In this document: in pieces, positions 51,501 through 64,000 of the stretch
Numbering within the stretch: the stretch's first letter is position 1
How the letters are laid out: every line of letters starts with the position of its first letter
NCBI GenBank assembly: GCA_013398295.1
Contig: VZSF01006871.1
Span: forward strand, 254,629 to 318,628
DNA length: 64,000 nt
From: Chionis minor
Taxonomy: Eukaryota; Chordata; Aves; Charadriiformes; Chionididae
Direction of reading: 5' to 3'
Notes under the pieces: model-generated
Database searches by the model: none
The model's input: the letters and a program-made list of their open reading frames with translations, nothing else
What the model was told of the DNA's origin: nothing
Made by a program: the position numbers and the translations under genes

Positions 51501-51597
51501 AACAGACACACGACTGTATAACTGTTGTCTCACAATTAGATTAACCTCCATGGCTACATAGGTACATATATCATACACAATTTTCCTTATTCTTTTA

Positions 51598-51772
51598 TCA
51601 TAGAATCATAGAATGGTTTGAGTTGGAAGGGAACTTGAAGAACATCTAGTTCAACCACCCCTGTCATGGGCAGGGATACTTTCCACTGGATCACGTTGCT
51701 CAAAGCCTTATACAACTTGGCCTTGAACACTTCCGATCATGGGGCATCTACAACTTCTCTGGGCAACCTGTT
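51598..51772 (-). mobile_element. CR1 3' end fragment
   Basis: Antisense CR1 3' UTR with tail units (TCATAGAATCATAGAATGGT) at 51598. About 175 bases remain before similarity stops near 51772, inside the text for the last residues of ORF2. Confidence 0.92.
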
Positions 51773-51920
51773 TTATAACACGTACAGTTCTCTTTCATCA
51801 CCAAAATAATACTATGTTTACTGTTGTCATAATACTATTTATCATAGTGCATTGCTAATCTGTTGTTACCACGAGTTTCCGTTAGAGATACTCTTCTTCC
51901 CTAAGAACAGGGAATAAATG

Positions 51921-52645
51921 GAATCATAGAATGGTTTAGATTTGAAGGGACGTTAAAAAACATCTAGTCCCAACCCCCTGCCATGGGGCTTAATCTCACC
52001 TCCCACCGCACACCTCCCTCTATACTTGGTTACTCAAAGCCCCATCCAACCTGACTTTGAACACTACCAGGTATAGGGCCTCCACAACTTCTCCGGGCAA
52101 CCAGTTCCAGTGTCTCACCACCCTCATAGTGAAAAATTTCTTCCTAATATCTAATGTAAATCTACCCTCTTCCAGTTTGGAGCCATCACCCCTTGTCCTA
52201 TCACTACAGACCCTTCTAAAAAGTTCCTCTCCAGCTTTCTTGTAGGCCCCTTTCAAGTACTGAAAGGCCGCTATAAGTCTCGCTGGAGACTTCTCTTCTG
52301 CAGGTGGCACAACCCCAACTCTCTCAGCCTGTCTTCATAGCAGAGATGCTCCAGCCCCCTGATCATCTTCGTGGCCCTCCTCTGGACCCACTCCAACAGG
52401 CCCATGTCCTTATGTTGGGGGCTCCAGAGCTGGACACAGTGTTCCAGGTGGGGTCTCACGAGAGCAGATGATAGGGGCAGAATCACCTCCCTTGACCTGC
52501 TGGCCACCCTTCTTTTGATGCAGCCCAGTATGTGGCTGGCCTTCTGGGCTGTGAGCACCCATTGCTGGCTCATGTTGAGCTTCTCATCCACCAACACCCT
52601 CAAAAGTCCCTCTCCTCACGGCTGCTCTCAATCCATTCTCCATAC
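51921..52645 (-). mobile_element. CR1, 5'-truncated, about 725 bases
   Basis: On the minus strand it encodes [40 protein letters not shown] and [16 protein letters not shown], then after a frame change SDRTRGDGSKLEEGRFTLDI. The 3' UTR and a single GAATCATAGAATGG tail unit follow at 51921. It is 5'-truncated near 52645, downstream of the catalytic motif. It lies 150 bases from another CR1 end in the same orientation. Confidence 0.93.
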
Positions 52646-53260
52646 TTCTATCAGAGATATAAAAAGAGAGCAACTATATCGTAAACTTTAAAAAAAAGAT
52701 GTGATCTTCATGTCAAACAAATATGCAGTAAAATGAATACCTGTTGGACTTCCTTTCATGATTTTCCAAATACACAGGTTCACAGAATCTCCTTTTCATC
52801 CAGGAAGATGGCAACTGACTTGCCCAATATATTTTTTTAATAAGCTCACAGAGCAATAAACATGGTATTTTTTAAATTCATTCTGTTTTGCAAGTTCTCA
52901 CAAAATATATACATCAGCAAAGATACTCAGCAAGAAAACTCAAAAAAAAAAAAATTACCTGAAGTAGAGACTTAAGTATCCTGTCCTTATACAAACACAA
53001 TACTTCTTCTATACTAAAATAAACTGCTTTGCAGACCTGTTTGCTTGGGATTTTAAAAATTCTAGCCCTGAATCATAGGAAAGCACTCTATGGTAAAGGA
53101 ATTTAAAAAGCCATTGTAATTCTTAAGGTCACAGAACTCCTATTAAACAACTGTGGGAACACCGGCCCAAACTTGAAATATAAGTAGATCACTCATAGGA
53201 TTTGTTTTAGAGTTTGTTTTTTTCCCAATTTTACATACCTATAACACATTTAGAGGGTGA

Positions 53261-53350
53261 ATGTGTATGTGTATGAAAGCATATACACACAAAAGAAGAC
53301 ATAAATTGATATGAGTGCATACATATACACGCATGCATACATACGTGCAC
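53261..53350. repeat. Imperfect alternating purine-pyrimidine tract
   Basis: Interspersed TGTATG, ATACACAC, GCATGCATAC and ATACATACG units; low-complexity, not a single clean microsatellite. Confidence 0.6.
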
Positions 53351-56300
53351 TATAAATCCCGAAATTAGTAACAGAACAGAAGATTGGTTTGGGTGCTTGC
53401 TTACAAGCTACATTAAATCCGACTTAAATAGTCATGTACAAGATATTCTGCACTTAGTTTATTTCCTTTGATAATACATACATTTTAATCATCTTTTGAA
53501 ATGGCAGTATGTTGTGTCATTTTTCAGTGGTGGTTAGCATTCCCATTTAAAGACTTTTGACAAGGAGCTATTTACCACCATCACTTTTCATTCAGTTCTT
53601 CTGACGGTAAAGAGCAAATATAAACTTCCATCACTGTCCAGACAGCAGCTTCCGCAAGGAGAAACATCAATATACTTAATAAGTGCTTTGAAATGGGAGA
53701 ACTAGTTAATATACTTACATACCATGAAATAGAATAAATTCAACCCCCCTATTCTGTACAGTTCAAAAAAATCAAGGTTGGAGTGGCACAAATTCAAGAA
53801 ATAAGAAGATTTGAAGGGAAGAAGGATGGAGCATGAGGCGGAACAGGAAAAAAACGTACGGCCTAACAACTTTCATAAATTCCTCAGATGTACAAAGTTT
53901 ACATGAGGCATTGCTGCACAGTGTATTCAGCTCAGCACTTGAAGCGTGCAGAGTACTAACTGAAAACTAGTTCTTCACTGGATTCACTGTTTGGTATTGA
54001 AAGAGTTATTGCACACTTTGCAAACAGATAGGATTTTGTTTCATTCAGAGCTCATCATGGTTAGCAGAGAATCAGCCCCAGAATCAATGGTGCCAGGTCT
54101 CAGGTACTACACTTCACCTTTTAATGTGGAATCTGATCAGGTTTGCTACCACTAAAAGCATGTTCACAAAACTGCTGCCTCAGCAAGGGCAGAGCAGGCT
54201 GACATCTGCAGGCTCATTATCAGGGATCTGCACTGAACTCATTAGCCAAGGAAGCAAATCTGGGAAAATTCTGGATGAAAGATGTTAGGTGCTGTACCAT
54301 ATAGGAAGTAACGGTGAACAGGAAAATGGTCAAGGAAAGCTAATGTGGAAGGGTGGGGTTTTCTTTTTTTTTTTTTAATTATTATTATTAACAAAAACGC
54401 TAGGTATTATTAACTTAAGAGATTATTTAACTATAAAAACTTTACTAGTATGTTTCTAATACGATAGATTAGTCTAAAATAAAAATAAATTGCTTCTCTA
54501 AAATATTTGGATAATACAGAGATCACTTATTACAGTATACTCTCTCACAAAGTATTACATCACAACACATGCAATGCATACATAAAAAGATATTAAACAT
54601 AGATGTATACAGATGCTAACAATCTTTTATTTTCCATGACTTTTTAAAACTTATCTTTACCCATGAAAACTACCAAAATTACTCATTTTAAAAAGTATAA
54701 AAATCAACTTTTAAAAAGCATTTAAATAATACAAATATTTTAGCAGCAGTATAAAGCTTTTTTATGTACATAAGACAATTATTAGCTATGTTTTAACTGT
54801 AAGTGAAATGTCATTATTACATGTCTTGTTATAACTATTTATTCCTGTTCATAACATTTATGAAGAATAATCTTCATGAACAACTGTGTTAGAACAGCAA
54901 AATGATCTTTGCAACTCTAACTGTCCTTAAATGAAAAATTTCTTTTAAAGCTTCAAAGTTTTAAAGTTATATATATTTTTAAACACTTTAACAAATAACA
55001 CAATTCAAAATTGCTGGTCTCTGTGTATCATAAACTACTTAGCTGTATTTTCTATCAGAAAATAGTATAAAAAATTAAACAGTTTTGTGAAAGCTCCAAA
55101 ACATCAGTGCCACGAGTATGCTTACTGTTACGCTGTTGTTAAGGTGGCTCTGTAATACCCATGTACAATACTGACATACTGGTTCACAGCTGAAGTAAAA
55201 TATAAACAGAAACGTAAGAGCAATTTACACTAGCGCACTGTGATGTGCATTTTGCTTTTTTTTTTATTTCAGTGACTGAAATTCAATTAAGGATAGTGAT
55301 GGCAATTTGAGAAAACGTCTACATATGCATTGCAGCGTAGGACTGGTAGAAGTATGCTACTAGTAGGTAAAATATTCATTGCAGTGGTATTGGTACAGAG
55401 GTTTTCTTTAATTTCACATTTTAATGTCTTTACCTGACCCTCTCAGAGTTCAGCAAAAAGAAAATTAGTGCTAATGTTTTCAATTTAATTAGTATATTAC
55501 ATGCACTGTAATTATTAGTGGGAAATGTTATATTAATGAATGTAAAAGTTAGCTGTAAATTACCTCGGAGTTATTATCAATTTCCCAAGTTACTGCTCCT
55601 TAAGATAACCCTCTCCCTATGGTCCTTCCGGTAATTTTTCTTTGCCTGATAAACATGATGATTAAACAGCACACAGTGCAACCCTTTGATACTTTTTAAA
55701 TTAAATCCATGCCCAGCCTAAGGGCTGTGTCTGATTTCAACTAAATGTGTCAGTTAATCAGATAAAAAATTATCAGCAACTCAAAGAAACAGCAGCCTTA
55801 GGCTTCATCAGTGCCAGAGAAAGCTGAACAAAGTAAGACATACAGACAATATCACATTATGAGTAAAGGTTACTGCTAAGCATATCACTGCAAAGAACTA
55901 TTCACCACTTTAATAATGTCTATCTTAAATGAAATATTGCATACAACAGGCAAAATAATATCAAAAAAAGAAAAAGGAAATGCTAGACTCGTGCCTATAT
56001 CCGCCTGTTCACATGTATTGCAAGAAAACTCCCCTTCAGAAAATGCAGAACATCCCTAAAACTTTACTGTTTAGAACAGATCTATGTAAGAAACTAAAAA
56101 AAAAAGCGCTGAAGAATGATTAAACTAGGTTTAATTTTTAACATTTGCTTTACAGCTTTGACACAATATAGTTCATTTTATGACCAAGATATAAAATAGA
56201 TTATCTCTAAATGAAATTGTCTTTCCAATTAATATCCTCCTTAAAGTAAGCATGAGTAACAGAAAACTGTCACACATGCTTAAAGCAAAGCTTAAGGTCA

Positions 56301-59300
56301 GTCTGAATAATGATTATCAGTCATTTGCAAAACTTCAAATTAAAACACAACATATTTGCAGGTGTGTGACTGACAACATCTACATTAGTAACAGGACTTT
56401 TAGGCTTCTACAATTATTTGAGTGGAAAATTCTTAAATATGAGTTTTGCCTTATAATTTGTGAATCATTCTAAAATCACTGATTATACTGATTTCAAACA
56501 AAGTATGAGATTTTTCTAAGCTTTGATATGTCTGTCAGAGGCAGCTGCAAGTAATTAAAGACAGTACAGAAATATCCCTGAGATACAGGTATATAACAAC
56601 TCTACTTCACATTGAAAAACTGCTGTTTAGTAAGGTTCTGCAGACTAGCTATGAATCGCATTGTCTTGTCGATCACTACACATCACCTGGGACTTTACTG
56701 TCTTCCACTCAGAGCCCTCAAAGCACATATATCTCATGCCTTTATTCTTTACAAAGAAGTAGTTCCAAAAACATGGGTGGAAATTAATTTAATGTGGATT
56801 CACATGAAATCCCTGTGCGAACGCTCTCATTAAAAACTTCAGTAGTCTTCTGTGGGCTTAGTTTAATCCACTTTAAAAGTAAATTACTTTTGAATAACAG
56901 TATCTATACAAGGAGACAATACTATGTAACTAATTCACTTTAAAAGCTAGATTCATTTTTACGAATGTCCTCCATAGGGCACAGACAGACACACTACCAC
57001 CAAAAGGTGGTCAGCATAACTGACGGCCTAACTTTAAGAGTCTTACAAATGCAATTATTGAAATACTGCATGCACACACACACGCAAAATCTATTAATTC
57101 AGTGTAGGGGGGTATTCATCAGCTTTCAGTCACAGCTTTCAGTATCTAATCACAATCTCTTAATAACCCCACTTAATTAGTGTATGGTCCTCTTCGCTAC
57201 CTGCAAGCACCAAAGACTCAGGCAGATGGTGCAGTGGTATGTTTGTAAGCGCCTGAGCATATGCACAGGAGCACACGCACACACCACTGCAAATGAAAAA
57301 GGAGAGCGAGTGAGAGAGGCAGAAATACCATTCTCAAAGTGTCATGTCAAACAGAAATATATTGAAATGCTGCAGTTCAAAAGGCTAGAAATAAATTCCA
57401 AAGAGCAGAAACAGAAAACCAGGAAAATCTTCTACTATATACATACAGCACACTGTAAACGCAGGTTTTCCTAATATACTGATTCTCCGTTTAGCTGCAT
57501 TTGCAAATTCAACAATTAGTCTTAGGAATTATAAATTATTCATTAATGAACAAATTTTTTTATGTTATCTCATATACTAATTATTTTCCTAGAATACAAG
57601 CCAGTTGAGATATCTTTTTCGATACAATACCATTTCACAAGAATTTTTTTCTAAATTATTTAATTTAGATTGACTGGTTCATTTTTTTCCAATAAAAAAA
57701 TAAGTCATGCTAAACCCAATGCATTTAGTAAAATTTAATATAGTTAGATATACTGATCAAAAAAACTAGAATACTAAAATCAAAATCAATAGACTTATCC
57801 ACTATTGCAAAGTTTACCTAAGGACTTTTCTATGCAACTGTGTTTTTATTTTCTTTATACAAGACAACTGAGTGCACAAGAGGCCTATGTGCCATCAACA
57901 GAAGGTACAAAGTCTTTGATAGGGAGACAACAGTATGCAGCTGAACAAAAAGGACAAAAAAAATACTAAAAAGTTGCATTTTATGCAGAGATTTAGTTTC
58001 ATATAAATGTCTGCTTCACCTTCGGGACTTAAATGTTCAAATAATTACAAAGCAAACTTTTCCGCAGACACTTCTTTCAGGAAATCTTATTTATAAAATT
58101 ACCTCAACAAAGACTGATTAGTTAGTTTGATAACCAAATTCAGCATGAGCAGGCAACTCCAGATTGAATAAAAGACATTCTATGATAATGACAAGATGCC
58201 AGCGAACAGCTACAAAACAGTCAAGTAACCTCAATTTTCTGTTCCCATGCTAAATTGGATATTATAAGTGTTGGTGATTGTAAGTGTAATTAGTTTCCAA
58301 ACAAGGCCAATTATATCAACAGCTACAACATGAATGACACAGCAAATTTATAATACTTCTTACACATTTATCTAGAATTAGTAGTCAACCACTGTGTTCT
58401 AAATTTAAAACCTAGGGTTTTAAGATATCAACATATACAATTATGCGTGGCTTCTTCAGAATGAAAAGAAAAAATGTATTTGTCTTACGAAGGCAAGTAC
58501 TGGCCTATATTGTCATGTTGCAAATCAATTTCTTCCTGAAGACAAACCACTTACTAAACCAAGAAAAAGGTCAAAGAAACATTAGATTGTATGTTTCTAG
58601 TCAAGACAAGATTCATGATTTAGATAATGCAACTCATTTCACTTGCATCTTACTCTGACTTCAAACAAGGCAGAATTTCACTCTTGCATTTGTTTTTTTA
58701 AGTAGTATCTTGAACAAACTGTAAGACTGCCAAAAGCCAGCCTTGATAAATTAAGTTCTTGAATATAGACACAAGCGTTTTTCTCCTTGCTCTGCATTAG
58801 CTTTCAACCACATAGCCTCCATGTAGGCCAGCCTCTAAGATGCTAATGGCAATCTACCCCTCCACAATGAAGACCAGCAAGACACAGATCCAGTACAACA
58901 TCTACAAACAAACTCTGAACAGACTCTACAGCTTGCTCTGGTTACCTGATGTAGGCAACATGGTTTGGATAATTCAACTCAAGAACAGAATTCCACTAAG
59001 GGAAGCTACTCTAGAAAAGTGTCACACAAGAATTAACTGTCTGGTCTCATTTATTTCTATATGAGTATTGTCAAAACAATGTTATTTAATGAAGTATGTC
59101 GAACACACATTGGCAAATACTGAGCCACATAAGTAACTTCATTCATATTACTAATTCTGTGAGCAAACAGTTCTTTTTGCGCAACTAAAACTGAAGGTAT
59201 CACAGGACAAGATTCTGAGTTTTCCTTTCTTTGTACTTTTACCACATGCAAGAGGATAAGACTCAGAACCACAAGAGAAAAACATGCCTTAAATGAAAAT

Positions 59301-62300
59301 AAACTTTTTTTTTCTGTTAGAAACAAATATCCTATTCCTCCCTTATGTTGCCTTGTAAAGAATATAGCTTCCTGAGAGCAAAGAAATTTAAAAAGACTCT
59401 TATTTTCTAAAATTAACTCTCATATGCTGTAAGGTGACATTAAAGTAGTTGCCTGCTTATTTTAACACATTCGAAATCATGTCAGAATCCTGATGAAATA
59501 AGTAAATTTTATTATCCTTAACAAGTATGATAAATAGGTATGTTTATGTACACTTAGATAACTCATTGTCCCATGTACATCTGAAAACATCTTTCAAAGT
59601 TGCACTTGATTATTTATGAAATCTACGTAATGTGCATCTATACACACACAGAGATAGATATGCACTCTCATATCACCACTGAACTCTAGTTATTTTAAAA
59701 GGAAAAAAAGACTTTTAAAAATATGGCAGTTTGCTTATATTTTTTTATGACAAACTCCAAAGAACTTTACAAAGTCTTTACCACTTAAAGAATACATTTT
59801 TATAATACTAAATGTTCAGAGCTTTGTAAATTCCAGCATTTGTAGGAAAGAGCTACTAAAAGTATTTACAAATCATAAATTCCATCAGAATTTAACTGTC
59901 AAACTTAGCATTACAGCAACTAGCCTTGAAAAAATAGCATCTGGAGCACACTGTACTGGAACGAAATGCCACATTCTTTAAGAGGAAATGAACTTGCATT
60001 TAAGGTTGACTGAGATATAAAATTATTCAATGCAATATTTGAACAAGTCATGCAAACATTGTGAAAAGTGTTCATTACTACTTGCCTGAAATGCTGATCA
60101 CATTCAGTAATCTGAAGTACTTGAATAAAAAATATCCAATATGATAGACATGAAAACAAAGGTTTAACCTGACAGTCCCTTGAAGACAAAGATAAAATTT
60201 CATCAGTAAGTCTGAAGATTCTTAACTTACTTTTAGAAACAGCTAATTCACACCTATATCACTGCTGAGTCATATAAATCATGTTCAGATGAGATAACTA
60301 ATGCACAATGTGCAGATTTAAAATATTTACATTCATTCCTGAATTGTCACAAAAACTATAATGCTGAAGTACGCCTGGAGTAATTGACTGATTAATAAAT
60401 TACAAATTTGTAACTGTTAACAGACAATTCACAAAAAACCTGTGGCTTTCAATTCCTTTTTTGTTTGTTTGTTTTTTGTTTAGTTCAAAACTGTACCTTC
60501 TCTCAAGTGTCAAAGTCTTGATTTTTAATTTAAAGCAAGTATATCATCATAAAGATGACTGTAATGGTGTGAATTACTGGAACTGGAATACAAAGTTAAC
60601 CAATAATGAATGTATAAGAAGAAATGCTTGACGATGTAAGATTTACTTTATCTCATTTGCTATTACTCTAATGTGAAACTGTAGGCCATTATGGACAAAT
60701 AAGTCAGCTGGCAAGAAAGCTGCACAATTTTCACCTGAAAACATTCTAGGAGCATATGCTTATAGGTATAAAAGTCATAAAACATTATGTTCAGAGTTAA
60801 AAATAGTTTTCTCTAAAGATTATTTGACAAATTTCACCTTTCTTGCTACTTAAGGCACCTGAGAAACCTCAACCTAGCCTGTTTGCAGAGCAGAACGGAG
60901 TAAGGCAGCTCAGATCTATTGTATACTAATAGTACAACTTCATGAACTTTAGTAAGATTATCTTCACCCACACACATGCAAGAGAGTTAAAGGCAACTTT
61001 TACATCATACGGATTCACTGTTGTCACTAGAAAACCACCCTATTCTCTAAGCACAGAAGTATTTACTCTTTTCTGCATGAAACAATGTCACACATTCTGC
61101 TACATTTGCACCTTTGCAAACTGTATCACTATGGGACAATTTCTTCAGAATTTCATATACACATTTTCAATTACTAAATCATTAAGATGCTATTATTCCT
61201 TTAAGCAGATCAACTTGGAATGGACTCTGAAGTACCACATACGAAATTTCATACAAGAGCTCTAATAAATATTCCAAATTTCAATTTTTTCCAGTGACAA
61301 CATATTTTAGATTAACTCTCAGAAATATTCCCATTATCTGCACAGCCAATAGTCAGCTTTTCTAATCTTATCACTCCTCCTTGCAAGACAACAGAACACA
61401 GGACTTCCTAAAACATTAAGTTGGATGAAAACAGTGTAGTTGGCTAGTTGGAACACAGGTCTAACAGAGAGGCCTCTTTCTTTTTCAACTTGGAACAGAA
61501 ACCTTGTGAACCCTCCTCTAATCTTCAACAGAATTTTTGTTACTTCTCCACAAGTCAACAGGGTTTAGAAGTTCTTTAAAACTGTTAGGAATCTCAACAA
61601 TGCAATACCAGAAGTTTGTTCGATCACATCAAGTTAATATGTGTAGGGTTGGTTTGTGGCTTTTTTTTTTTGTGTGTCAATTATCACTGATCCTGGAAAC
61701 ATTATGTCCAAATGAGGAGAAAGTACCACTGAATAAAAATGAATTAAATAAAGACACACTCATCATTGTCGAATTCTTCTATAGCCTATACAAATTTAAA
61801 GCAATCCTGATAAAATACTCCTTAAAAAACAAAACCATCACTTCTTAGAATGGTATACATTTCCTGCTAATTTTTAATACAATGATCCTCTTCAGATTTA
61901 AGCATTTACATAGTCCTTTTTGCCCAATAATTACTATTCCAAAACTCCAGTGCCTGCACTGCACTTCTCATAGTAAGAATTCATTGAGGATTAAAACACC
62001 TTGAGGAAAATAAAGAGAATTGTGCAAATACTTTGTGAAAACAGTATTACTTTATGCTCCTCTTCTACGACATCATTTACTCTTATTGATGAAAATATTG
62101 CAACTTTCAAGAAAGTTTTTGCCAGAGTGCAGTGAAGCACAAAATGCCACACTATGATTTTCAGGACTGATTCTCTTACAAAGTGCCTTTGTTTGGATCA
62201 TTTTTCCATCACTGGGTTTGAAAAAAAGACAAGGTCACCTAGCATTACTAAAATGATAGCAATGATTCCAAGTCTTAAGAGAAACATTCCAAAACAGTAT

Positions 62301-62909
62301 CAAAGACACAAACCTTCCTCTTTATTTGACTCCTTAGCAACAGGAATCAAGGGTTCTTCCCACTTTCTTATCACAATAGAAACATACTTGTTTCTGTATC
62401 ATCTCAGTTCCAAATTTATATGATGAATGAACGCATTTCAGATGCTTCAAGCTATGGCAGCCACATAGTCACAAATCTTTTAAAGTTGTCTAAACCTTAC
62501 TTTAGATACTGTAACTTGGCAGAAAGATAGCTTAATAATACATTCTTAAAAATAACATTCTCCCATTTACAATAAAAACATTTTTACATTAGATGTTTAG
62601 AGCTTAATAATTGCAATCAACTAAAAAATAAACTTTTACTGTAAGTAACGAACTAAAAATACACCCTGAACAAGTAACACAGTATTCTACCTTAGTAGAA
62701 AGCATGTTACATGTGTCACAATATTGTTAAATTCAGTACAGTAGATCCACATTGCCTCTAAATTCCTATTTTATACCTTATACTCAAAGAGTAAACTGCA
62801 ATAAACAAGATATGACAGAGCAGAAGCTGACTGAATTTCAGGTCTTTGAGGAGAGAACAACTTATGACACAATGCTCTGACAGCAGTCCTTGCAGCTAGA
62901 GGTACTTAC

Positions 62910-62972
62910 AGCTAGACTGTGAATTTCTTTGATTTCTGAAGGAACCTTCAAAGGCTCCCAGCCTGGTCCAAG
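62910..62972 (-). other. Candidate 63-base cryptic exon
   Basis: On the minus strand GTGGGTGTTTTGTAG precedes and GTAAGT follows a 63-base segment, open in the frame LGPGWEPLKVPSEIKEIHSL-A. It is a multiple of three. It does not match any DPH6 segment I know, so it would be a lineage-specific cassette exon, part of another transcript, or chance. Confidence 0.2.
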
Positions 62973-64000
62973 CTACAAAACACCCACATGAAGGGCCTTC
63001 ACTTCATTTTAATGGAAGAAGACCATACCGGGAAAGCATTCTACCTTTGTAATATCAAAAAACTTCTACAGGTCTTTGACTGGACAAGATACAGCATTCC
63101 TGAATGCAAGAAAAAAAAAAATTAAAAAACCTGTGCCTACAGCAGCAATTGAACTTGTGTGTATCCATTACTTGAGGTGTGGAATTCTTCAGTAACAGCA
63201 CGTGCCTGCCACTTCATGAGATGAATTGAGAAATTTAGTTTTCTCAGTGTGGTATGAGTGCTTAATCTGATGCAAACAGATTCTCACTCTATAGAGAATC
63301 TGGTCAAGTAGTCTCCCTCTATAACAGTCTTACTCAATTCTTCAACACAGAGTTTGATAAGGCTTGACTTGCTAATGGGGCTAAAGTGTCTCTGCTATTA
63401 CATCTCGTGACCAGTAGGAAGTATATTCTTGAAATTAATGCTGCGTTGGATTCTCTCTCTCCTATCACTTAGCACCTTTACTGGTACCTCCCATTAAAGA
63501 CAAAGACGGCATAACCGTCACTTGCCCAATGGTCAGGTACTTTCTGCAAGCTCTACAAATTAACATCATCCATTCTTAGGAACGAATTTATATCAGTAAT
63601 GAAGACAAACAGCCTAGAGAGGTTTTCAGCAGGGCTTACAATCTGTTCTGTTCCTATACTTAAAACTCCTTTGTTTGCTTTTGCAACAATTCCACGTTGC
63701 CACTGTGACCAGGCATCTACAGAACTGCATGAGTTAACTGTAATGCGGCCCATTATACCATGCGTCCGAGTACCCTGCGGAGGCATTTAGTTCTTCAGGG
63801 ATCACGCAGTATCTACGGACAGCTCTGATGAGACTGAACGTCCTGTCTGAGTTCAACGGCCTGTATTCACTATTTGTATTTGCCGCCTCATCTTCTGACG
63901 CCCTTTCAAAGTGTTAGTGATTTAACTAAAAGGGAGACTTCCTCACTTTTCTAAATGAGCGAGGACAACCTTATTTTCATATAGTATTGTAGCACACAGC

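Larger units (their letters stand above)
48515..64000 (-). other. DPH6: DPH6 upstream intron, partial (right edge)
   Basis: At least 15.5 kb without a recognised DPH6 exon. Two same-orientation CR1 copies lie at 51598-51772 and 51921-52645. One 63-base segment with good splice-like edges (62910-62972) is of unknown meaning. The remainder is AT-rich single-copy-looking sequence with scattered short open frames. The exons for the P-loop half of the protein presumably lie further right. Confidence 0.75.

Noticed and set aside
52020..52691. Open frames in the CR1 copy at 52 kb
   Set aside because: Remnants of CR1 ORF2 and their shadows; not host genes.
58840..59064. 74-residue plus-strand frame starting MLMAIYPSTMKTSKTQ
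   Set aside because: No motif or splice context; antisense to DPH6 and consistent with chance.
48515..64000. Search for the DPH6 exons encoding SGGKDS and the LLKLVK segment
   Set aside because: No minus-strand text resembling these motifs was found, so I infer they lie outside the window. A small, diverged exon could have been missed by eye.

Overview
The window looks like a piece of a bird nuclear chromosome. It is AT-rich and intron-dominated. It carries CR1 retrotransposon copies that are mostly 5'-truncated, several ending in the typical avian 3' tail of repeated ATTCTATGA-like units. It also carries one long terminal repeat of a type widespread in birds, recognised from memory and not by a database search. 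Nothing prokaryotic is present: no operons, rRNA, tRNA or CRISPR arrays were recognised.

The one gene I can support is DPH6 (diphthine--ammonia ligase, formerly ATPBD4) on the minus strand. Nine internal exons were found by reading the reverse strand: 48441-48514, 46179-46297, 32676-32737, 26840-26934, 20147-20234, 11814-11961, 10378-10509, 6417-6546 and 2736-2910. Joined, they are 1023 bases, exactly 341 codons. Every junction is in phase and there is no internal stop. The first five exons encode the C-terminal half of the ATP-pyrophosphatase domain that amidates diphthine on elongation factor 2. The next four encode an acidic linker, a complete RidA/YjgF-type domain and the start of a second one. 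The human reference protein, as I recall it, stops soon after the ATP-pyrophosphatase part, so this locus appears to keep the longer architecture known from yeast. The 5' exons (with the SGGKDS P-loop) lie beyond position 64000. The rest of the second RidA domain probably lies left of position 1.

Layout: 1-2735 is downstream intron; 2736-11961 holds the RidA-encoding exons, with CR1 relics in the 2911-6416 and 6547-10377 introns; 11962-20146 is an intron ending at a likely GC donor; 20147-48514 holds the ATP-pyrophosphatase exons. The introns there carry the LTR (23247-24252) and CR1 pieces at 31896-32055, 36142-36435 and 42046-42998. 48515-64000 is upstream intron with two CR1 copies near 51.6-52.6 kb, and no further DPH6 exon was recognised. 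Most other open frames are chance or CR1/LTR remnants. A few with exon-like edges are listed at low confidence. I saw no evidence of an undescribed multi-gene system; the long-form DPH6 and its GC-AG intron are the most informative observations.
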